Assembly (NCBI RefSeq): GCF_040686855.1
Contig: NZ_JBFBOG010000003.1
Location: 62,001 to 126,000, forward strand
DNA from: Leifsonia sp040686855
GTDB taxonomy: Bacteria; Actinomycetota; Actinomycetes; Actinomycetales; Microbacteriaceae
Reading direction: 5' to 3'
DNA: 64,000 bases
Shown: positions 8,463 through 19,103 of the stretch, in pieces
Layout of the letters: each line of letters starts with the position of its first letter
Position numbering within the stretch: position 1 is the first letter of the stretch
Notes under the pieces: generated by a model
Seen by the model: only the letters and a program-made list of their open reading frames with translations
Told to the model about the DNA's origin: nothing
Database searches by the model: none
Translations under genes and position numbers: made by a program

Positions 8463-9253
8463 GGCTCGCCGAAGCCGGCGGCGGCCAGTGCCTTCCGTCC
8501 GTCCGGCCCGGTGACGAAGGCCACGAACGCCGCCGCGCCCTCCGCGTTCGGCGCCTTCGCGACCGTCGCGATCGGATAGACGTTGACCGTCTTCGCCGCC
8601 TCCGGGAACGGGACCGACTCGACCGCCGACCCGGCGCCCTTCACATCCGTCCGGTAGACGATCCCGGCGTCCGCCTCACCGCTGCTGACCTTGCCGAGAA
8701 CGTCCGTCACGGACGACTCCTGGCTGACCGGCGTGAGCGTCACGCCCGCCGCCTTCTCGACCTTCGCGGTCGCGGCGCCGCACGGCACCTGGGGCGCGCA
8801 GACGACCGTCTTCACGCCGGGCGAGGCGAGGTCGGCGAAGCTCTTCACGTGCGCCGGGTTGCCGGGAGGCACGGCGATGGCGAGCACGTTCGTCGCGAAG
8901 TCGACCGGGTCGCCGTCGATGACCTTCGCGTCCACGGCCTTGGTCATGTTCGCCTCGTCGGCCGATGCGAACACGTCGGCGGGGGCCCCCGCCGTCAGCT
9001 GCGACACGAGGTCGGAGGAGCCGGCGAACGAGAAGGTGACCTTCGCTCCGGGATGGGCGGCCTCGAACTCCTTCCCCAGCTCGGTGAAGGTCTTGGTCAG
9101 GGACGCGGCGGCGAACACCGTCACGGTGCCCGTCACATCGTCGGTGGCGGAAGCGGTGGGGCTGCTGCTCGGCGCGGATGCCGCGGAGCTGCAGCCGGTG
9201 AGCGCCGCACCCGCGAGAAGCAGGGCGGCGGCGACCCGCAGCCGCCGGCTCAT
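8459..9253 (-). CDS. modA: Molybdate-binding lipoprotein ModA
   Basis: 264-residue solute-binding protein. The N-terminal signal ends in the lipobox LTGC (Cys about residue 21) followed by a Ser/Ala-rich linker, so it is anchored to the outer face of the membrane. The mature domain begins with TVFAAASLTKTFTELG, typical of ModA, and includes FAGSSDLVSQL and the GEADAGIVYRTD signature. The Gram-positive lipoprotein form fits an actinobacterium. Its start overlaps the regulator gene upstream by 4 nt. Confidence 0.94.
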   Translation of the reverse strand: MSRRLRVAAALLLAGAALTGCSSAASAPSSSPTASATDDVTGTVTVFAAASLTKTFTELGKEFEAAHPGAKVTFSFAGSSDLVSQLTAGAPADVFASADEANMTKAVDAKVIDGDPVDFATNVLAIAVPPGNPAHVKSFADLASPGVKTVVCAPQVPCGAATAKVEKAAGVTLTPVSQESSVTDVLGKVSSGEADAGIVYRTDVKGAGSAVESVPFPEAAKTVNVYPIATVAKAPNAEGAAAFVAFVTGPDGRKALAAAGFGEP

Positions 9254-9654
9254 CGCGCCACCGCCGGCGCCTCGACCATGACGTTGGTCGCCTTGATCAC
9301 CGCGACCGCGACCGACCCGAGCTCAAGGCCCAGCTCGCGCACGGCCTCGCTGCTGATCAGCGACACCACGTGATGCGGACCGCACTGCAGCTCGACCTGC
9401 GCCATCACCCTGTCGGCGACGATGTCGGTCACCAGCCCGACGAACCGGTTGCGGGCAGACCCGGCGACACCCGACGGGTCGGCCGGCAGCACGGCGTTCT
9501 GCTTGGCCAGCTGCGCCAGCTCCAGCCCGTCGACCACCGTGCGGCCCGACCCGTCGTGCTGGCTGCTCAGCACTCCCGAGTCGATCCAGCGCCGAACCGT
9601 GTCGTCGCTCACCCCGAGGTAGAGCGCGGCATCCTTTACCCGTATCTGCGGCAT
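9250..9654 (-). CDS. HTH–Mop (TOBE) domain molybdate-responsive regulator
   Basis: 134 residues. An N-terminal excisionase/MerR-like helix-turn-helix (RVKDAALYLGVSDDTVRRWI) is joined to a single Mop/TOBE module (residues about 65–134) of the kind that binds molybdate. First gene of the modABC set, with a 4-nt overlap to modA, so it probably senses imported molybdate and controls this operon. I chose the ATG at 9654, which has AGG nine bases upstream; an ATG nine bases earlier has no spaced Shine–Dalgarno. It is not a classical ModE, which has a winged helix and two Mop domains. Confidence 0.82.
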   Translation of the reverse strand: MPQIRVKDAALYLGVSDDTVRRWIDSGVLSSQHDGSGRTVVDGLELAQLAKQNAVLPADPSGVAGSARNRFVGLVTDIVADRVMAQVELQCGPHHVVSLISSEAVRELGLELGSVAVAVIKATNVMVEAPAVAR

Positions 9655-9706
9655 GAAGCCCATCCTAGAGCCGCGGATGCGGCTGGTCGAGGGCTCGCCG
9701 ACCGGC

Positions 9707-10120
9707 TCAGAGCCCGACCCACTCCGATGCGCCGTCGGTGAAGTGCTGCCGCTTCCAGATCGGGACGCGCGCCTTGATGATCTCCACCAGCTCCGAGCAC
9801 GCGGCGAACGCCTCGGCGCGGTGCGGCGCCGCGACGGCGGCGATGAGGGCGAGGTCGCCGATCGTGAGCGACCCGACCCGGTGCTGGGCGGCCACGCGCA
9901 GCCCGGTCGTCCGGGCGACCTCCTCGCAGCACTGCCGGAGGAAGTCCTCGGCCTCGGGATGCGCGCGGTAGTCCAGCGAGACCACGCTGCGGCCGCCGTC
10001 GTGGTCGCGCACGATCCCCTGGAAGGAGACGACGGCACCCGCCTCGGCCCGCCAGACGAACTCGTCGACGGTCGACGGCTCCAGCGGGTCCGGGGTGACC
10101 GTGGCCAGGATGTCGCTCAT
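9707..10120 (-). CDS. moaE: Molybdopterin synthase catalytic subunit MoaE
   Basis: 137 residues. Contains SFQGIVRDHDGGRSVVSLDY near the N-terminus and the active-site region VPIWKRQHFTDG, whose lysine acts on the cyclic pyranopterin. It forms the heterotetramer with MoaD. The ATG overlaps the moaCB stop by 4 nt; the next gene downstream is 52 nt away on the same strand. Confidence 0.95.
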   Translation of the reverse strand: MSDILATVTPDPLEPSTVDEFVWRAEAGAVVSFQGIVRDHDGGRSVVSLDYRAHPEAEDFLRQCCEEVARTTGLRVAAQHRVGSLTIGDLALIAAVAAPHRAEAFAACSELVEIIKARVPIWKRQHFTDGASEWVGL

Positions 10121-11097
10121 CGGTGATCGCCTCCGCGCAGCTGGTCGAGCAGATGGGGGAGCAGGCCGTCCAGCACCTCCAGGCCGTCCGCCACGCCGCC
10201 GCGCGAGCCCGGCAGGTTGACGACGAGGGTGGTGCCCGCCACGCCGACGAGTCCGCGGCTGAGCGCCGCGAGCGGTGTGGCGGCGGCGCCGCGCGCCCGT
10301 AGCGCCTCGGCCACTCCGGGGAGCTCCCGGTCGAGGACGGCCGCGGTCGCTTCCGGCGTGCGGTCAGTGGGGGAGACCCCGGTGCCACCGGTCGTGATGA
10401 GCACGAGGGGACGTTCGGCGACGGCCTCGCGGAGGGCCGCATCCACCTCGGCGTCCGGCACCACGCGGACCTCGGCGGGGAGCCGTCGCTCGGCCAGCCA
10501 ATCGGCGATGACCGGACCGGTGGTGTCCTCGTAGACGCCGGAGGCGGCGCGCGTGGAGGCGACCAGCACGATCGCGCCCGCGGCCGGCGCGGGAGCGGCC
10601 TCGCCAGCAGGCTCCGGCTCCCCGTCCCGCCGCCACTCGCCGCGCTTGCCGCCGCTCTTGGCCACCAGCCGCACGTCCGTCAGGCTGGCCGCCGGGTCCA
10701 CCGCCTTGACCATGTCGTGGAGGGTGAGCCCGGCGACCGCGACGGCGGTCAGCGCCTCCATCTCGACCCCGGTGCGGCCGTGGGTGCGCGCGACGACCTC
10801 GATCTCGATCGCGCCGGCCTCGGCGTCCAGCTCGAAGTCCACCCGCACGCTGTTGAGCGGCAGCGGGTGGCAGAGCGGGATGAGCTCGCTCGTGCGCTTC
10901 GCACCGCCGATGCCGGCGATGCGCGCGGTCGCCAGCACATCCGCCTTCGGCAGATCGTCGGCCGCGACGAGCCGCACGACCTCCGGGGTCGTCACGAAGC
11001 GTCCGCGGGCGACGGCCTCGCGGTCGGTCTCGGGCTTGCCTCCGACGTCGACCATGCGCGCGCGGCCGTCGGAGTCGAGGTGGGTGAGCTGGGTCAT
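10117..11097 (-). CDS. moaCB: Bifunctional MoaC–MoaB fusion
   Basis: 326 residues with two domains. Residues 1 to about 160 are MoaC (cyclic pyranopterin monophosphate synthase) with KRTSELIPLCHPL and GVEMEALTAV. An Ala/Pro/Glu linker follows, then a MoaB/MogA domain (about 175–326) with TTGGTGVSPTDRTPEA, which adenylates molybdopterin. Such fusions are known in actinobacteria and join an early and a late step of cofactor synthesis. Flanked by 4-nt overlaps with moeA and moaE. Confidence 0.95.
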   Translation of the reverse strand: MTQLTHLDSDGRARMVDVGGKPETDREAVARGRFVTTPEVVRLVAADDLPKADVLATARIAGIGGAKRTSELIPLCHPLPLNSVRVDFELDAEAGAIEIEVVARTHGRTGVEMEALTAVAVAGLTLHDMVKAVDPAASLTDVRLVAKSGGKRGEWRRDGEPEPAGEAAPAPAAGAIVLVASTRAASGVYEDTTGPVIADWLAERRLPAEVRVVPDAEVDAALREAVAERPLVLITTGGTGVSPTDRTPEATAAVLDRELPGVAEALRARGAAATPLAALSRGLVGVAGTTLVVNLPGSRGGVADGLEVLDGLLPHLLDQLRGGDHR

Positions 11098-12323
11098 AGC
11101 GTCCAGACTGTCACGGCGGCGCCCTCGTCCAAGACCTCCGTGTCGGTGGGGATGTCGATGAGCACGTCCGCCTGCGCCATCCCGGCGACGAGGTGCGACG
11201 ACGGTCCGGAGGCGGGGGCCACGCCGCCGTCCCCGTCGAGTCGGCCGCGCAGGAACTGGCGGCGCCCCGGCACGGAGACGACGCGGTGCGTCAGCGTCGC
11301 CTCCATCGGCTGCACTGCGGGCAGACCGGCGGCCGCGCGCAGCGGGCCGCGGAGGAACACGGTGAACGACACCTGCGTGCTCACCGGGTTGCCGGGGAAG
11401 GCGAACACGGGCACCCCGCCGATCACGGCGGTCGCCTGCGGGCCGCCCGGCTGCATGGCCACCGTGGTGACGTCGGCGCCGTGGGGGTGCAGCACCTCCC
11501 GCACCACCTCGTAGGCGCCGCGCGAGATGCCGCCGGAGGTGATCACGAGGTCGCTGCTGTGCAATGCGTCGTCCAGGATGCGCTCGAACGCCGCCGGGTC
11601 GTCGCTGCTGCTCGCGCGCATCGACACCGTGGCGCCGGCCTCCTCGACCAGCGCGGCCAACGCGATGCCGTTCGCGTCGTAGACCTGCCCGAACGCCGGG
11701 GTGGATCCGGTCACGAGCTCCGTGCCGCTGGTCAGGATGCCGACCCGCAGCCGGGCCCGCACGGTCACCGTCTCGACCCCCGCCGCCGCCAGCGCCGCGA
11801 GGTGGCGCGGGGCGAGGCGCGTGCCGGCCTCGACCAGCACCTCGCCGCGGCGCAGGTCGCTGCCGCGCTCGCGCACGTACTCGCCGCGCTTCCGCGGACG
11901 CCGGATCTCGACCACCGCACCCGAGAGGTCGTCGTCGCGGCCGAGGACCAGCTCGGTGTCCTCGACCGGCACGATCGCGTCCGCTCCGGTCGGCACCGGG
12001 GCGCCGGTCATGATCCGCAGCGCCGTGCCGGGGATCAGCGAGACGGGGCTGGCGTGCCCGGCCGGGATGTCCCCGCTCACCTCGAGCGCGACGGGCGCGC
12101 TGCGCACGTCGGCGGCGCGCACGGCGTAGCCGTCCATCTGCGAGTTGCGGAACAGCGGCAGGTCGACCTCCGACCGCACCTCCGCCGCGGTCACGCGGCC
12201 GAGCGCGTGGTCGAGCGGCACGGACTCCGTGGCGGGCTGCTCGGTGAGCGGTTCGAGCATCCGCGCGACGATGGCGGCGTGCTCCTCGACGGTCCGGCGC
12301 TCGTCGGCGGGGTCGCGTGTCAT
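11094..12323 (-). CDS. moeA: Molybdopterin molybdotransferase MoeA
   Basis: 409 residues. Inserts molybdate into adenylylated molybdopterin. Key segments are RNSQMDGYAVRAAD near the N-terminus, TGAPVPTGADAIVPVE, the TSGGISRGAYEVV loop and VFAFPGNPVS. I start at the ATG at 12323, which gives the normal family length; the open frame runs further upstream but overlaps moeB. Follows moeB by 32 nt. Confidence 0.95.
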   Translation of the reverse strand: MTRDPADERRTVEEHAAIVARMLEPLTEQPATESVPLDHALGRVTAAEVRSEVDLPLFRNSQMDGYAVRAADVRSAPVALEVSGDIPAGHASPVSLIPGTALRIMTGAPVPTGADAIVPVEDTELVLGRDDDLSGAVVEIRRPRKRGEYVRERGSDLRRGEVLVEAGTRLAPRHLAALAAAGVETVTVRARLRVGILTSGTELVTGSTPAFGQVYDANGIALAALVEEAGATVSMRASSSDDPAAFERILDDALHSSDLVITSGGISRGAYEVVREVLHPHGADVTTVAMQPGGPQATAVIGGVPVFAFPGNPVSTQVSFTVFLRGPLRAAAGLPAVQPMEATLTHRVVSVPGRRQFLRGRLDGDGGVAPASGPSSHLVAGMAQADVLIDIPTDTEVLDEGAAVTVWTL

Positions 12324-12355
12324 GCGTTCAGTATCCCGCGCCTCGCACGTCGCGT

Positions 12356-13501
12356 TCAGTACCGCGCCATCGCGGGGTCGACGTCGCGCGCCCACGCGTC
12401 GAGCCCGCCCGCGAGCACCACACCGCGCATCCCGGCCTCGGCGAGCAGCTGCCGGGCGGTCTCGGCGCGGATGCCGTGGTGGCAGACGATCACGAGCGGG
12501 TCGTCCTGCGGCAGGCGGGCGGCCACGCCGACGGGGTCGCGCTGCACCACGCCCAGCGGGACGAGCAGCGAGCCGGGCAGTTCGACGATCTCCGCCTCCC
12601 ACGTCTCCCGCACGTCGAGCAGCGTGTGCGGTTCCCCGGCGATCAGCCGGGCGTGGAGCTCGGCGGGCGACATCGTGTCGGTGACGCCGCAGAACAGGTC
12701 GTAGTCGATCAGCTGCGTCACCGGCGCGGCCTGCGGATCGCGCTCGTACGCGAGCTCGCGGAACGCGCCGCGCAGCGCGTCGTGCACGATCACCCGGCCG
12801 AGCAGCGCATCCCCGGTTCCGGTGATGAGCTTCAGCGCCTCGCCGACCATCAGGCCGCCGATCACGCCGCAGACCGACGGGAGCGCCCCGGCCTCGGCGC
12901 AGCTCGCGACGCTCCCCGGTGCGGGCGGCACCGGGAACAGGTCGCGGTAGGTCGGACCCTGCTGCGCCCAGCTCAGCCCGACCTGGCCGCCGGTCTGGTG
13001 AACCGCGCCCCACACCACGGGGATGTCCGCGAGGGTCGCCGCGTCGTCGACGAGGTAGCGGGTGGGGAAGTTGTCGCTGCCGTCGAGCACGAGGTCGAAC
13101 CCCGCGAGGATGCGTTCGGCGTTCTCCGAGGTCAGCCGCTCGTGGAGCAGCCGCAGCTCGATCCCGTCGTCGAGCGCCCGGACGGTGTCCGCCGCCGACT
13201 CGACCTTCGGCCGCCCGACGTCCGCGGGGGTGTGGATGCTCTGCCGCGGCAGGTTGCTCGGCTCCACCCGGTCGTCGTCCACGATCCCGATCGTGCCGAC
13301 ACCCGCAGAGGCGAGGAGCGGGAGCACGGCGGAGCCGAGCCCTCCCGCTCCGACGACGAGCACGCGCGCGGCGGCGAGGCGGCGCTGCGCGAGCGGGCCG
13401 AAGCCGGGCAGCTGCGTGGTGCGGGCGTAGCGGGCGATGCGCTCGGGGGAGAGTTCGGGGCCGGGTTCGACCAGCGGCGGGAGGGGCATGTCCTCAGCCA
13501 A
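12356..13501 (-). CDS. moeB: MoeB-type adenylyltransferase fused to rhodanese
   Basis: 381 residues. The ThiF/MoeB domain (about 1–260) shows VVGAGGLGSAVLPLLASAGV for ATP binding and DGSDNFPTRYLV, and retains the SCAEAGAL cysteine. The C-terminal rhodanese (about 285–381) has the active-site loop VCHHGIRAE. It activates the C-terminus of MoaD and may deliver sulfur itself. The usual zinc ligand pair GPCYRCLF reads GPTYRDLF, so both cysteines are lost, and I see no second CxxC pair. Separated by 28 nt from the Mo oxidoreductase gene upstream. Confidence 0.92.
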   Translation of the reverse strand: MAEDMPLPPLVEPGPELSPERIARYARTTQLPGFGPLAQRRLAAARVLVVGAGGLGSAVLPLLASAGVGTIGIVDDDRVEPSNLPRQSIHTPADVGRPKVESAADTVRALDDGIELRLLHERLTSENAERILAGFDLVLDGSDNFPTRYLVDDAATLADIPVVWGAVHQTGGQVGLSWAQQGPTYRDLFPVPPAPGSVASCAEAGALPSVCGVIGGLMVGEALKLITGTGDALLGRVIVHDALRGAFRELAYERDPQAAPVTQLIDYDLFCGVTDTMSPAELHARLIAGEPHTLLDVRETWEAEIVELPGSLLVPLGVVQRDPVGVAARLPQDDPLVIVCHHGIRAETARQLLAEAGMRGVVLAGGLDAWARDVDPAMARY

Positions 13502-13529
13502 TCACACCCGGCGCGCGGCCGCACGGGCC

Positions 13530-15056
13530 TCAGACCACGGTCACCTGCACCTCGTGCAGCCCCGTCGCGCCGTCGGGGACGACGTCCCGCTCGGTGGCGG
13601 TCTGCACCAGGCCCTTGGCGTCGGTCGCCCGCACCCGGAGGGTGTGCGCGCCGGGCGTCGCATCCCAGGCGAAGCGCCACTGCCGCCAGGTGTCGGCGGA
13701 GATCGCATCGGCGAGCGTCGCTTCCTGCCACGGCCCGTCGTCCACCTTCACCTGCACGGCGCTCACGCCGACGTGCTGCGACCACGCCACCCCGGCCACC
13801 GCGACCGTCCCGGCCTTCACCTGCCGTCCCGCGGCCGGCACATCGATGCGCGACGACAGCTTCACGGGACCGCGCTCAGACCAGCCGCGTGTCGTCCAGT
13901 ACGCCGTGTGCTCGTCGAAGCGGGTCACCTCCAGCGACACCACCCACTTGGTCGCGGACACATAGCCGTACAGGCCGGGCACCACCATGCGCACCGGATA
14001 GCCGTGCTCGAGCGGCAGCGGGGTGCCGTTCATCCCGACGGCCAGGATGGCGTTGCGGTCGTCGGTCAGCGTCTCGAGCGGCGTGGACGCGGTCCAGCCG
14101 TCCTGGCTCGTCGACAGCACCATGTCGGCGTCGGAGGAGGGCTTCGCCTTCGCGAGGAGGTGGCGGATCGGGTAGCCGAGCCAGGTCGCGTTGCCGATGA
14201 GGTCGCCGCCGACCTCGTTCGATACGCACGTCAGGGTGGTCGTCGACTCCTCCAGCGGGAGACCCAGCAGCTCCGCGAACGTCACCTCGACCTCGTGCTC
14301 CACCATCCCGAAGATCCGCAGCTTCCACGCGTTGGCGTCGATGCCGGGGATCTGCAGGGCGGTGTCGATGCGGTAGAAGTCGGCGTTCGGCGTGATGATG
14401 GGCGACAGGCCCGGGATGTCGAACGAGGCTCCGGCGGGGATCGGCGGCGCTGTCGTCGCCGGGCGCGGCAGCCGGATCGCCGCCCGCGCCGCCGACGCCG
14501 CGCGGAAGCCGCCCGCGACCGCCTGGCCGATCACCAGCGCGAGCGCCCCGGCCGCCGCCGTCGCCGCCGTCGTCCCGACGAACCTCCGCCGGCTGACCCG
14601 CGCCCGCGGGGTAGCGCGCGTCGGCTCGGTGTCGCGCAGCATCCGCATCAGCCAGCCCAGCAGCAGGATGGCCAGGGCCGCCGCGAGGACCGAGGGGAGC
14701 GCATCCACGATCCCGTTGCCCGAGCGCGTGACGGCCGCGAGCACGCCGACCGCGCCGCCCACGCCGATGAGGATGCGGCCGAGAGGCGGGCGGATGCGCT
14801 CCAGCCAGCCGGCAACGGCGGCCCCGGCCAGCACGACGACGGCGAGCGACACGATCAGGAACGCCTTGTCGCCGGTCCCGAACAGGCCGATCACGGCCTC
14901 CTTCAGCCACGGCGGCGCGAGGTCGATGAGCAGCGCGCCCACGGTGAGCACCGGGCTGCCGTTCTGCACCAGGAACGCGCTCAGGAGCTCCGCGGCGCCG
15001 ACACCCGCGACGACGCTCGCCACGCCCGCGCCCGCCGGCCGCCAGAACTCCGCCAT
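13530..15056 (-). CDS. Membrane-anchored sulfite-oxidase-family molybdopterin oxidoreductase
   Basis: 508 residues. The N-terminal 160 residues hold about four hydrophobic spans; then RRRFVGTTAATAAAG begins a twin-arginine-like segment with a further span, and the catalytic part (about 215–400) lies outside. The Mo-ligand Cys is in TTTLTCVSNEVGG, followed by a C-terminal Mo-co dimerisation (Ig-like) domain of about 110 residues. Probable first gene of a nine-gene operon that makes and loads its own cofactor. Substrate not deducible. Confidence 0.9.
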   Translation of the reverse strand: MAEFWRPAGAGVASVVAGVGAAELLSAFLVQNGSPVLTVGALLIDLAPPWLKEAVIGLFGTGDKAFLIVSLAVVVLAGAAVAGWLERIRPPLGRILIGVGGAVGVLAAVTRSGNGIVDALPSVLAAALAILLLGWLMRMLRDTEPTRATPRARVSRRRFVGTTAATAAAGALALVIGQAVAGGFRAASAARAAIRLPRPATTAPPIPAGASFDIPGLSPIITPNADFYRIDTALQIPGIDANAWKLRIFGMVEHEVEVTFAELLGLPLEESTTTLTCVSNEVGGDLIGNATWLGYPIRHLLAKAKPSSDADMVLSTSQDGWTASTPLETLTDDRNAILAVGMNGTPLPLEHGYPVRMVVPGLYGYVSATKWVVSLEVTRFDEHTAYWTTRGWSERGPVKLSSRIDVPAAGRQVKAGTVAVAGVAWSQHVGVSAVQVKVDDGPWQEATLADAISADTWRQWRFAWDATPGAHTLRVRATDAKGLVQTATERDVVPDGATGLHEVQVTVV

Positions 15057-15159
15057 AGCGCCAACCTAGAGCCGTCGGCTGTGTACCGGCCGTCTGATTA
15101 CAGGTTCGTCATACCTGGCTGAGCCCGCGCGCCGCCGCCTGTGAAAGGGTGGAGGCATC

Positions 15160-17748
15160 ATGTCGGACTCCGAAGCCTCCGCCCCACGCCGCCTGCGCGT
15201 CGAGGACATCCCCGGGTGGACCGGGCCCGGCTCGGTGTCCGAGGACGCCGTCTACGACACGTTCGTGGGCTGGGTCGAGCAGGGCGGCATCGAGCTTTAC
15301 CCGGCTCAGGACGAGTCGGTCATCGAGGTCGTCGGCGGCGCGAACCTCATCCTGAGCACCCCGACCGGCACCGGCAAGTCACTCGTCGCCGTCGGCGCCC
15401 ACTTCGCCGCCCTCGCCCGCGGGGAGCGCAGCTACTACACGGCGCCGATCAAGGCTCTGGTGTCTGAGAAGTTCTTCGCGCTGGTCGACATCTTCGGCGC
15501 CGAGAACGTCGGCATGACGACCGGCGACTCGGCCGTGAACGCCGACGCCCCCGTCATCTGCGCGACCGCCGAGATCCTGGCCAACCTCGCGCTGCGGCAC
15601 GGCGACGAGACGCCGGTCGGCCAGGTCGTGATGGATGAGTTCCACTTCTACTCCGACCCCGACCGCGGCTGGGCGTGGCAGGTACCGCTGCTCACCCTTC
15701 CGCACGCGCAGTTCGTGCTCATGTCGGCCACCCTCGGCGACGTGACCGCGCTCGCCGACGACCTGGAGCGCCGAACCGGCCGGCCGACGGCCACCGTCAC
15801 CGGCGTCGAGAGGCCGGTGCCGCTGCACTACTACTACGAGGTCACGCCCGTCCACGAGACCATCGAGGACCTGCTGGCCACCGGGCAGGCGCCGATCTAC
15901 GTCGTCCACTTCTCGCAGCTCGCCGCTCTCGAGCGCGCGCAGTCGCTGTCCAGCGCCAAGATCGCCAGCCGCGAGCAGCGGGATGCGATCGCCGAGCTGA
16001 TCGGCGACTTCCGGTTCACGACCAGCTTCGGCAAGACCCTCTCCCGCCTGCTCAGGCAGGGCATCGGCGTCCACCACGCGGGGATGCTGCCCAAGTACCG
16101 CCGCCTGGTCGAGCAGCTGGCCCAGCGGGGCATGCTGCGGGTCATCTGCGGCACGGACACGCTCGGCGTCGGCATCAACGTGCCCATCCGCACCGTCCTG
16201 CTCACCGCTCTCACGAAGTTCGACGGCACCCGGATGCGGCAGCTGAACGCCCGCGAATTCCATCAGATCGCCGGCCGCGCCGGCCGCGCGGGCTACGACA
16301 CCGCCGGAACGGTCGTCGCCCAGGCGCCCGAGCACGAGTCGGAGAACCTGAAGGCGCTGGAGAAGGCGGGCGACGACCCGAAGAAGCGCCGCAAGATCGT
16401 GCGCAAGAAGGCGCCGGAGGGCTTCGTCTCGTGGGGTGAGCCGTCGTTCCGCAAGCTCATCGAGTCCGAGCCCGAGACGCTGACCTCGTCGATGCAGATC
16501 ACCAGCGCGATGCTCATCAACATGATCGGCCGGGGCGGCGACGTCTACCGGCACGTCCGCGACCTCGTCTTCGACAACCACGAGCCGTGGAAGCGGCAGC
16601 TCGCCCTCGCCCGGCGGGCGATCGAGCTCTACCGCTCGCTCCTCACCGCGGGAGTGGTCGAGGCGGTTCGGAGCCACGACGGGGTGGAGATCCGGCTGAC
16701 GGTCGACCTCCAGCCCAACTTCGCCCTCAACCAGCCGCTGTCGCCGTTCGCGCTCGCCGCGTTCGAGCTGTTCGACATCGAGTCCCCGGTGTACGCGCTC
16801 GATATCGTCTCGGTCGTGGAGGCGACGCTCGACGACCCGCGTCCCGTGCTGTCGGCGCAGCAGTTCCAGGCTCGCGGCGAGGCTGTCGCGGCGATGAAGG
16901 CGGAAGGCATCGAGTACGAGGAGCGGATGGAGGCGCTGGAGGAGGTCACGCATCCCAAGCCGCACGACATCCTGCTGCACGAGGCGTTCGCCACTTACGC
17001 GTCGAGCCAGCCGTGGGTCGCGGACTTCGAGCTGAGCCCCAAGTCGGTCGTGCGCGACCTGTACGAGCGGGCGATGACGTTCGGCGAGTTCATCGCCTTC
17101 TACAAGCTCGCCCGCTCCGAGGGCGTCGTGCTGCGCTACCTCTCCGACGCCTACCGGGCCCTCAACCAGACCGTGCCGCTCGACCTCCGCACCGAAGACC
17201 TCCGCGACATCGTCGAATGGCTCGGCGAGCTCGTCCGTCAGGTCGACTCGAGCCTGCTGGACGAGTGGGAGGAGCTGGTCCACCCGGATGCCGCCAAGCA
17301 CGCCGCCGAGTTGTCCGAGCTGGCGCCGCCCGCACCGCGGAACGTCACCACCAACCGGCGCGCGTTCTTCGTGCTGGTGCGCAATGAGCTGTTCCGCCGC
17401 GTCCAGCTGGCCGCGCTCGACCGCGTCCACGACCTCGGCGTGCTGGAGGCGGAGGCCGCGGTGCTCGCGGACGGTGCCGCGCCGTTCACCGAGGCGCAGT
17501 GGGACGCCGCGCTGGAGGGCTACTACGCCGAGCACGACGAGATCCTGACCGACGCCTCCGCACGGTCGGCGTCGATGATCCTGGTGGACGAGAAGCCCGA
17601 CGGCGCGGATGGGATCTGGCGCGTCCGTCAGATCATCGCCGACCCCGAGGGGGACCACGATTGGGGCATCGCGGCGGACGTGCTGCTTGCGGACTCGGCG
17701 CGCGAAGGGGTCGCCGTGATCCGGGTCACCTCGGTCGGACGCCTCTGA
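15160..17748 (+). CDS. Ski2-like DEAD/DEAH-box helicase with DUF3516
   Basis: 862 residues. Motif I is TPTGTGKS, motif II DEFH, motif III SATL, and motif VI QIAGRAGRAGYD. The C-terminal half matches the actinobacterial DUF3516 helicases, with the RRAFFVLVRNELFRRV block and the final 100 residues resembling a scaffold domain. Ski2-like enzymes unwind RNA or DNA; the role of this subfamily is not known to me. GGAGG sits six bases before the ATG. Monocistronic as far as I can see; 110 bp separate it from the divergent Mo oxidoreductase. Confidence 0.88.
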   Translation: MSDSEASAPRRLRVEDIPGWTGPGSVSEDAVYDTFVGWVEQGGIELYPAQDESVIEVVGGANLILSTPTGTGKSLVAVGAHFAALARGERSYYTAPIKALVSEKFFALVDIFGAENVGMTTGDSAVNADAPVICATAEILANLALRHGDETPVGQVVMDEFHFYSDPDRGWAWQVPLLTLPHAQFVLMSATLGDVTALADDLERRTGRPTATVTGVERPVPLHYYYEVTPVHETIEDLLATGQAPIYVVHFSQLAALERAQSLSSAKIASREQRDAIAELIGDFRFTTSFGKTLSRLLRQGIGVHHAGMLPKYRRLVEQLAQRGMLRVICGTDTLGVGINVPIRTVLLTALTKFDGTRMRQLNAREFHQIAGRAGRAGYDTAGTVVAQAPEHESENLKALEKAGDDPKKRRKIVRKKAPEGFVSWGEPSFRKLIESEPETLTSSMQITSAMLINMIGRGGDVYRHVRDLVFDNHEPWKRQLALARRAIELYRSLLTAGVVEAVRSHDGVEIRLTVDLQPNFALNQPLSPFALAAFELFDIESPVYALDIVSVVEATLDDPRPVLSAQQFQARGEAVAAMKAEGIEYEERMEALEEVTHPKPHDILLHEAFATYASSQPWVADFELSPKSVVRDLYERAMTFGEFIAFYKLARSEGVVLRYLSDAYRALNQTVPLDLRTEDLRDIVEWLGELVRQVDSSLLDEWEELVHPDAAKHAAELSELAPPAPRNVTTNRRAFFVLVRNELFRRVQLAALDRVHDLGVLEAEAAVLADGAAPFTEAQWDAALEGYYAEHDEILTDASARSASMILVDEKPDGADGIWRVRQIIADPEGDHDWGIAADVLLADSAREGVAVIRVTSVGRL

Positions 17749-17891
17749 CGAGTTTGACCCGGCGCGGACACCGTGTGAGTATCGTCACGGCGTCCCAAGA
17801 GCGCCAGGTCCCTTGCATGAACTCCCGATGAAGCTTTAGGTCGGGAGGGACGCATCCGACACGCGACAGCGTCAACGCGAGAAAGAGAACG

Positions 17892-19099
<1,208 letters not shown>

Positions 19100-19103
<4 letters not shown>

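Noticed and set aside
17749..17891. Possible tRNA or small RNA before pit
   Set aside because: Only a 7-bp hairpin; no cloverleaf, T-loop or anticodon arm.
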